Positions 63,027 through 64,000 of a stretch of 64,000 bases of DNA are shown one piece after another. Positions within the stretch are counted from its first letter, which is position 1, and every line of letters begins with the position of its first letter. The position numbers and the translations under genes are program-made. Origin of the DNA: Tsukamurella sputi (GTDB lineage: Bacteria; Actinomycetota; Actinomycetes; Mycobacteriales; Mycobacteriaceae); contig NZ_VIGV01000003.1 in assembly GCF_007858445.1 (NCBI RefSeq), positions 310,001-374,000 on the forward strand, written 5' to 3'. Below the pieces are notes generated by a model. The model made no database searches. It was not told the origin of the DNA and was given only the letters and a program-made list of their open reading frames with translations.

Positions 63027-64000
63027 TCAGTCGTCGATCGGGCGTGCCAGCTGCGTGAGCCTGCCGCGCCCGCGGAGTTCGATCGCCTCGCCGAGCACCC
63101 ACAGGGCCTGCTCGGCGGGCGTCGCGGACTCGACCGCGCGGCCCGCCGCCAGCAGGGACGAGGGCTCCGACTTCGCGATCTCGGTGATCCGGGCCGCCTC
63201 GTTCACCGGGTCGCCGATCACCGTGTACTCGAACCGGGCCTTCGCGCCGATGTGCCCCGCGACCACCTGACCGGCGGAGACGCCGATGCCGAAGCCGGTG
63301 CCACCGAGCACCTCGCTGAGCTGGATCCGCATCTCCCGGGCCGCCGCCAGCGCCGCGCCGGCCGCGTCCGGGTGGGGGAGAGGCGCGCCGAAAATCGCCA
63401 GTGCCGCATCGCCCTGGAACTTGTTGACGAAGCCGCCGTGCAGGTCCACGAGGTCGACGACCACCTTGAAGAAGTCGTTGAGCAGGTCCACGACCGCCGC
63501 CGGCTCCTCGGTGACGGCCAGCTTCGTCGAACCGACGAGATCGACGAACAGCACGCCCACCTCGTTGATCTCGCCACCGAGATGGGTGCCGTGCTCGAGG
63601 GCCTGTCGCGCGACGTCCTGCCCGACGTAGCGGCCGAACATGTCGCGCATCCGCTGCCGCTCGGCCAGGTCGTGCACCATGTCGTTGAAGCCGGCCTGTA
63701 GCAGCCCCAGCTCGCTGGAGTCGTAGATCTTGACCGAGGCGGTGAAGTCGCCGTCGCGGACCTTGCGCTGGGCCTGGAAGAGGTCGCGGATCGGATCGCC
63801 GATGGACTTCGCCGCGCGGACGGTGCCGAGGAGACCGGCGGCCAGCGCCACGACGGAGAGCAGCAGCACCGGATTGATCAGGGTGGGGGCGTCCGGGTCG
63901 ATCACGCCGGACTCCTGCGAGACGATGACCATGATGATGCCCACGATCGGCGTGGCCGTCCCGAGCACCCAGCTGAGCAGGATCCGCGTGGTGACCGACA
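63027..64000 (-). CDS. HAMP-adenylate cyclase (Rv3645-like), N-terminus beyond the window
   Basis: The last 324 codons of a membrane adenylate cyclase. Two hydrophobic stretches near the window edge are followed by a HAMP domain (SIGDPIRDLFQAQRKVRDGD) and a class III cyclase domain: LFVDLVGSTKL (metal Asp), FVNKFQGDAALAIFGAP (Lys and second Asp), and YTVIGDPVNEAARI (Asp, Asn, Arg), all catalytic residues present. Synteny with topA matches mycobacterial Rv3645. The reading frame stays open to base 64,000, so the start lies outside. Confidence 0.92.
   Translation of the reverse strand, partial: SVTTRILLSWVLGTATPIVGIIMVIVSQESGVIDPDAPTLINPVLLLSVVALAAGLLGTVRAAKSIGDPIRDLFQAQRKVRDGDFTASVKIYDSSELGLLQAGFNDMVHDLAERQRMRDMFGRYVGQDVARQALEHGTHLGGEINEVGVLFVDLVGSTKLAVTEEPAAVVDLLNDFFKVVVDLVDLHGGFVNKFQGDAALAIFGAPLPHPDAAGAALAAAREMRIQLSEVLGGTGFGIGVSAGQVVAGHIGAKARFEYTVIGDPVNEAARITEIAKSEPSSLLAAGRAVESATPAEQALWVLGEAIELRGRGRLTQLARPIDD

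Overview
The window comes from a high-GC, mycolic-acid-type actinomycete (Mycobacteriales). The right arm keeps a gene order known from mycobacteria: a tad (Flp pilus-type) cluster, a DEAD/DEAH helicase with a four-cysteine C-terminus, cspA, a conserved hypothetical protein, topA and a HAMP-adenylate cyclase. I cannot assign a genus from the sequence alone.

Positions 1-39,080 are accessory DNA. They hold two XRE-ImmA/IrrE regulator genes, each behind an unknown partner; a lipoprotein alkaline phosphatase; a copper/mercury block (multicopper oxidase, MerA, CopZ-like, TauE/SafE-cupredoxin fusion, CopA-type ATPase, Pro-rich membrane protein) under a divergent MerR regulator; a TlpA/CcdA thiol-redox pair; an ISL3 element with its 8-bp target duplication and an IS110 transposase; a thiol/sulfur-type cluster (SQR-like flavoprotein, Rv2466c-like protein, DUF2892, MMPL, DUF302, CsoR/CstR-like repressor); a cadmium-type operon (CmtR-like, P-type ATPase, LspA, MFS); a second cadmium-linked operon (frameshifted methyltransferase, cyclase-YHS fusion, CadD) that carries the same operator; an esterase; an LCP protein; and a Tn554-like trio of recombinase genes. 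The accessory block ends inside what looks like the 3' end of tadA.

Positions 39,081-54,198 are the tad cluster (tadA 3' remnant, tadB, tadC, DUF4244 pilin, tadE-like, tadG-like) followed by a putative ADP-ribosyltransferase and a small partner. The pilin gene is split after codon Glu23 by an 11.8-kb element (40,757-52,565). Its crossover can be placed at a TA dinucleotide: joining the flanks there restores the pilin reading frame, and joining the element ends gives a 23+2+23 bp attP with 10-bp inverted arms. The element encodes a Bxb1-like serine integrase, a divergent control region, a primase-helicase next to a ten-copy iteron origin, a P27-type terminase-small-subunit-like protein, four small proteins sharing one exact H-x2-C-x-H-x7-C motif, and two unrelated proteins with a HEPN R-N-x3-H motif. 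I see no capsid or tail genes. It looks like a phage satellite carrying possible defence cargo, and it is the most interesting part of the window.

Positions 54,199-64,000 are housekeeping: a TfoX-like protein, helicase, cspA, a conserved hypothetical, a membrane protein with a divergent MarR regulator, topA, and the C-terminal part of a cyclase that runs off the window edge.
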